Made by a program: the position numbers and the translations under genes. A DNA stretch of 6,015 nt from Bacteroidia bacterium (GTDB lineage: Bacteria > Bacteroidota > Bacteroidia > Bacteroidales > BM523): NCBI GenBank assembly GCA_016209245.1, contig JACQWN010000288.1:1-6015 (forward strand). The letters are read 5' to 3'. Below the pieces are notes generated by a model. That model saw only the letters and a program-made list of their open reading frames with translations. It did no database searches and had not been told where the DNA came from. Below, one piece after another: positions 1-3,378 of this stretch. Position 1 is the first letter of the stretch. Each line of letters begins with the position of its first letter.

Positions 1-468
1 ATATAATGCAGAAAGAACCTGGTTGCGCATCATATCAGCCCTGTCAATTTGCCGTATTATGGAAGCCGTGGTAACGACCGATGGATTATTACCGTTAAGC
101 GCCTGAAGTTGCATTGCAATGCCAGGCGGTAACCCTTGAAGGTCTTCAAGGAATAAGGGTTCGATTTCACGATTTACCGGCAGGTTCTTTTCCATTACGT
201 TTTTGTAGTTGCCCGGTGAAAGCCTGCCGTCAGAAGCCATTAATTCGCTTATCACAGTATTTGATAACGGCGAATGGTTCACCAGCATGTTTTTTAACTT
301 ACCTTGCGCAAGATTACTGTTTATTGCCGATAATAATCCCGAAGTATTTCCTTTATCAAGATTACTTGTTACGATTAAAAGCTGGTATTTAAGCTCTGCA
401 ACGATATTATCGAGACTGTCTTTCTGATATGTAAGACCATTAATATCAGTGCCGATTTTGGCTTCTGT
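1..468 (-). other. Alpha-helical region following beta-helix 2, truncated by the window edge
   Basis: Composition changes abruptly from Asn/Gly/Ile-rich beta structure to Leu/Ala/Lys/Glu-rich amphipathic helices: DSLDNIVAELKYQLLIVTSN, LDKGNTSGLLSAINS, KLKNMLVNHSPLSNTVISEL, then EPLFLEDLQGLPPGIAMQLQ. I recognise a recurrent motif 'LDkGNT..LL..In......L...L...SPlSd.Vi.elm', seen after beta-helices in other large Bacteroidota surface proteins. Its function is not known to me. It may act as a dimerisation element or stalk ahead of the C-terminal sorting domain. Confidence 0.55.
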
Positions 469-2463
469 ATAACACGATGTTGAACCCATAGGATAGGTTG
501 TCGGATCAAGAATTACATTTATTGGCCATGGTATAGTATAAAATGGTGAAGCATGATGCACATAATGATAAGTTGTACCAACTCCACTTAATGTTGAAAT
601 TTCTTTATCGTTCGGAGATAAAAACCTATTTCCTGCTGGCCAGCGGTCAGGATAAACTGTAGATAGAGGAGGAAAACTGCCCTGATTCGCTAATGCCCCC
701 CAATTAGACCAGGTATTTCCGCTATAGTAAGAGGGATCATCATTTGTGAACTCATTACACCTTATTTTAAGCCACAGGTTTGTCCCTGATGTGAAAATAC
801 TTTCATTGCACCTTTTAAATTTATTTCCAGTTGAAGCAGGTCCTATAAAACCGCCGCCTTTTCCTGAATTATAAACTGAAATTCCTTTTTTGAAATACCA
901 AAACTCATTGTCCTTGATATTAAAGCCACCGCTATTAGAAAGGAGAATACCATTAGAATTAATGTTATTTACACTACTATATGTTCCGAATACGTTTCTT
1001 AAAATATTATCATTCCTGCTTGATACGACACAAATTGCATAACCAAAATCTCCGGCATAACCTGGTATATTATCGAAATAATTGCTGTTAATATTATGTG
1101 GCGTATTAATAAATATATTAGTGTTATTTATTCTTATACCGTACTTGCAAAAATTAAAATGGCTACCTTCAACAGTATACCTGTTATCGAACGATTCCAT
1201 TCCTGCATCGAGATACCAGAACCAGTTATTTCCAAAGACGATATCATTTGCTTTTTCCATTCTGATGCCGTGATTACCTACGCCTCTGCGGTTCGCCATT
1301 TCAATAAACGGGTTATGGTCATTATTCTGACCTGCCGTATAATGGGGGTTGTTATCAATATCGTACATGGGATCAAAAAGGATTCCATTGGTTCGGAATT
1401 CGCAATCTCTTATAGAGCAGTAATTTGCATTTGTATAAATTGGAGTTGTGAAATAAATACCAGTTCCGTCATTGTGGAACTTTACATACCTGGCAATAAT
1501 TCTTCCTGTTTGTGCATTATTAGCATATTGATTAGCTCCGGTGTTACAAATTTTCTCAAGATTTCTTGACCCGAGCAGTACACCAATATGAGCATTGCTG
1601 ATTGTAGCGCCTTGTGTAAGACTAGTTGCGGCAGTACTGATAAATACATTACCCCTGTTAAGTTTGTTTGACCAGACTTCGATTCCCTGCCACATTTCGT
1701 TACAACCTGCCAAAGAGGTTAATATTGCCCCTGTTCCTATATTCAAGGTTGCATTAGGCATTACAATTAATTTTGCATTGGCTGCAAATCTGATTGTAGC
1801 ATTATTAGGAATATTGACGGTAACATTCGGCATGATAGTTACTGTGCCGCGAATATTTGAATTATTCGGAATAGTGCAATAAGAAGAAATTAAATCGCCG
1901 TCGGTGTAATAATATGTAATTGAAGGGTCGCAGGAGCAGTCGCTGGGCATTACATAAATAGGTTTTGATTCTGTTGCCGTGCCGCAAATATTGGTTACAG
2001 TTAGTTGTATGCAATAAAATCCATCATAAGTATAAGGATGAGCAGGATTTTGACTAAAATCAAAACTGCCGTCTCCAAAATTCCATGAATAGATTGGCAA
2101 CCCTGTTACAGTTGATTGGTCAATAAAATGAATAGTTTGACTTGCGTATAAGCAATCTTCTTCAATATCAAATGCGGCGATAGGCGCGGAATTCTGGCCT
2201 ATAAGCACATATTCTTCTTTAACTTCACAGCCATTGGCGTCGGTAACTATAACTTGGTATAAGCCGGCTGTCAGTCCGGTCTGGTCCTGGGTGCCGGGTG
2301 TTAATCCGGATCCTCCAATGGTCGTCCATACATAAGTATAAGGAGGTGTGCCGCCAGTAACGGTAATATCAATGGCGCCGTCGGAAGAATTAAGGCATGT
2401 TGGGTGGGTAAGAACTGCTATAACGGCGGTGTACCTCCGGCAGGGATAACCTGGGCTGAAGCA
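1..2463 (-). CDS. C-terminal part of the same surface protein: SprB repeat, PKD, second beta-helix and helical region (partial, runs off the window)
   Basis: The frame has no stop from 2463 to position 1 (821 codons) and is the same frame as the 5' part of the gene. It has no plausible start of its own: the first in-frame ATG is at 1950, inside the end of the PKD domain, and there is no signal peptide. It therefore continues the upstream protein. Counting from codon 2418-2416, residues 1-75 are an SprB repeat (SSDGAIDITVTGGTPPYTYV), 78-158 a PKD domain (YSWNFGDGSFDF), about 160-650 a long beta-helix, and about 651-806 an alpha-helical region. The stop codon and any T9SS C-terminal sorting domain lie beyond position 1. 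The expected role is adhesion or ligand binding at the cell surface. Confidence 0.8.
469..1941 (-). other. Right-handed parallel beta-helix domain 2 (about 490 residues)
   Basis: After a Cys-containing linker (CSCDPSITYYYTDGDL) comes a regular run of short beta strands: GTVTIMPNVTVNIPNNATIR, FAANAKLIVMPNATLNIGTG, then WQGIEVWS. This is the cap and first coils seen in Bacteroidota beta-helices. It continues with recurrent 'GI.i.....i..N.F' units such as GIRMEKANDIVFGNNWFW, YGIRINNTNIFIN, GILLSNSGGFNIKDNEFWYF and GISVYNSG. The end is near the region VHHASPFYTIP to STSCY. It is about twice the length of the first beta-helix and very Asn-rich. I see no catalytic motif, so a ligand-binding or adhesive role is the cautious reading. 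Confidence 0.75.
1945..2187 (-). other. PKD domain
   Basis: About 80 residues beginning SAPIAAFDIEEDCLYASQTI and containing YSWNFGDG, the hallmark of PKD domains, followed by NPAHPYTYDGFYCIQLTVTN ('HtY...G.Y.v.LtvtN..G'). PKD domains are Ig-fold spacers in secreted proteases, glycosidases and T9SS clients and may bind polymeric substrates. It sits directly between the SprB repeat and the second beta-helix. Confidence 0.85.
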
Positions 2464-2510
2464 TCACATGCTTCACATCCGTCAGTTGTAAAAGGAGTCA
2501 GAGTGATACC
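2194..2510 (-). repeat. SprB-type repeats: one truncated copy and one complete copy
   Basis: Copy 1 (2510-2421) reads TPFTTDGCEACDASAQVIPA then GGTPP and breaks off. Copy 2 (2418-2194) is complete: HPTCLNSSDGAIDITVTGG, TPPYTYVW, then TAGLYQVIVTDANGC. These match the SprB repeat pattern 'PTC..sdGaidItvtGGTpPYtY.W......GLyaG.Y.VtVTDanGC', named after the SprB gliding adhesin of Flavobacterium johnsoniae. Such repeats are usually stalks of long surface adhesins. GC content here (about 50%) exceeds that of the neighbouring domains. Confidence 0.75.
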
Positions 2511-3005
2511 GCCTGTGACAATTACCGTAGCCTGATCGGTTAAATTACAATTATTTGGTTGGGCGGGAAATACTATCGTATTTGGATTTGCATTCTGAGG
2601 AACAATATTAAGTTCATAAACAGTGGTGGTTTCAACATTTACCATTGTTTCACTCGTCGAAGCAATAATGTCGGCTTGTCCTGCTATATGCCATTGGAAA
2701 TGGAGATTATCCACAGTGCATATATCTTGTCCGATTGAAACATTACCGCAAGGAATCGTATGATCAGATCCTGCAAAATTTAAAGGTATGGGAATTAATT
2801 CAACCCTGTCAACAAAAATAGCGCCTGAATAACCGGTAGTCAATGATTGAGGATAAAACCACAAATAATCATAATTTGCGTTTGCAGTGAAACATACAAC
2901 AACCTGCCGCCAGGTTGTACCTATCACATTATGTTCTTGAACAATAAGTTGTGAGATGCCCGTACTAATCGGGATATTAGGGGTATTATAACCATTAATT
3001 GGCAT
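2418..3005 (-). CDS. Middle fragment of the same surface protein: end of jelly-roll, Ig/PKD-like domain, start of an SprB repeat
   Basis: This 195-codon open frame is a fragment of the gene above and not an independent gene. Its first ATG (3005-3003) overlaps the end of the upstream frame by 11 bases, it has no signal peptide, and it begins in mid-domain. Residues 1-75 complete the jelly-roll domain (TWRQVVVCFTANANYDYLWF). Residues 76-165 form an Ig/PKD-like module opening with FAGSDHTIPCG, the 'AGpDtTIpCG' start common in T9SS-secreted proteins, followed by FQWHIAG and VYELNIV. Residues 166-195 start an SprB-type repeat (DGCEACDASAQVIPAGGTPP) that is cut off by TAG at 2418-2420. Coding then resumes in the frame used before 2995. 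The protein-like character has not decayed, so the breaks are recent or artefactual. Confidence 0.7.
   Translation of the reverse strand: MPINGYNTPNIPISTGISQLIVQEHNVIGTTWRQVVVCFTANANYDYLWFYPQSLTTGYSGAIFVDRVELIPIPLNFAGSDHTIPCGNVSIGQDICTVDNLHFQWHIAGQADIIASTSETMVNVETTTVYELNIVPQNANPNTIVFPAQPNNCNLTDQATVIVTGGITLTPFTTDGCEACDASAQVIPAGGTPPL
2421..2463 (-). other. Frame break 2, inside a truncated SprB repeat
   Basis: The middle frame ends at TAG 2418-2420 just after GGTPP. The next coding frame is closed by TGA at 2464-2466 and open from 2463, so the switch lies in 2421-2463. Its effect is equivalent to losing 3n+1 bases. A complete SprB repeat continues about 38 residues past GGTPP (YTYVW to DANGC in the second copy), yet here GGTPP is followed almost directly by AVLTHPTC, the start of the next copy. 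A deletion of very roughly 75-115 bases fits better than a single-base error. Confidence 0.6.
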
Positions 3006-3378
3006 TCCATAGGTAATAATAGGTGTTTTGACTTATTAACTTAACAAACAAATTCTCAATATTATTATTTCCGCCGGCCAAATTACCAATTCTTCTGTAA
3101 TATGACAGTAAATATGTGTTTCCTTGAATTATATTGACAGGAGTTAGCGCCCCTTCGCTCCATCCATTAGGATTCGATTGTGATGGATGCGCAGCCATTC
3201 TTAGGTACCATGGATTAGGTTGGTTAAAAGCATAGTTATAACAATCAGGTGTTCCGTGCGATGGTATCCAGTTTTGCGGAATTAAAGCATTTCCACATGA
3301 ACTACCTGTACAGTCGAAATCAGGGTTACAAGTTAAATTACATGTATCAGGATGCAGACAATTGTCAATGCATGGTAA
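2781..3378 (-). other. Jelly-roll / CBM-like domain split by a frame break
   Basis: The module begins at a Cys-rich linker (C882, C886, C892, C896, C902, C907) containing CNLTCNPDFD, like the 'NLVxNpsFE' opening of Bacteroidota jelly-roll domains. NWIPSHGTPDCYNY, GWSEGALTPV and NTYLLSYYRRIGN follow in the first frame. The domain continues in the next frame with TTWRQVVVCFTANANYDYLW and ends with GAIFVDRVELIPI. These two halves make one complete beta-sandwich ('W....GTPDyyn' to 'W..v.v.FtA..nYdyLwfyPq...DdVeLi'). It probably binds carbohydrate or another surface ligand. The split is the strongest evidence for a frame break and against two separate genes. Confidence 0.7.
2995..3032 (-). other. 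Frame break 1: shift into the downstream frame
   Basis: The upstream frame ends at TAA 2995-2997. The downstream frame is closed by tandem TAA TAA at 3033-3038 and open from 3032, so the shift must lie in 2995-3032. Either one extra base or two missing bases would produce it. A TTTT run at 3026-3029 (AAAA on the coding strand) is the likeliest place: dropping one base reads FVKLISQTPIITYGMPINGY, which joins smoothly to the rest of the domain. No recognisable programmed-frameshift signal was seen. Confidence 0.7.

Noticed and set aside
114..427. Two overlapping plus-strand open frames
   Set aside because: Both are antisense to the helical C-terminal region of the minus-strand gene and their translations look like noise.
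1096..1569. 157-codon plus-strand open frame
   Set aside because: It lies antisense to the second beta-helix, whose minus-strand frame is open and shows the regular helix motif. The plus-strand translation is rich in Ile, Cys and Ser without domain character and has no convincing ribosome binding site.
1595..1882. 95-codon plus-strand frame with hydrophobic stretches resembling membrane segments
   Set aside because: The hydrophobicity is the reverse complement of Asn/Ile/Val-rich beta-helix codons. No start signal or family resemblance was seen.
2995..3005. Overlapping stop and ATG as translational coupling of two genes
   Set aside because: The overlap splits a single jelly-roll domain in two, and the downstream frame lacks a signal peptide, so a frame break explains it better than two coupled genes.
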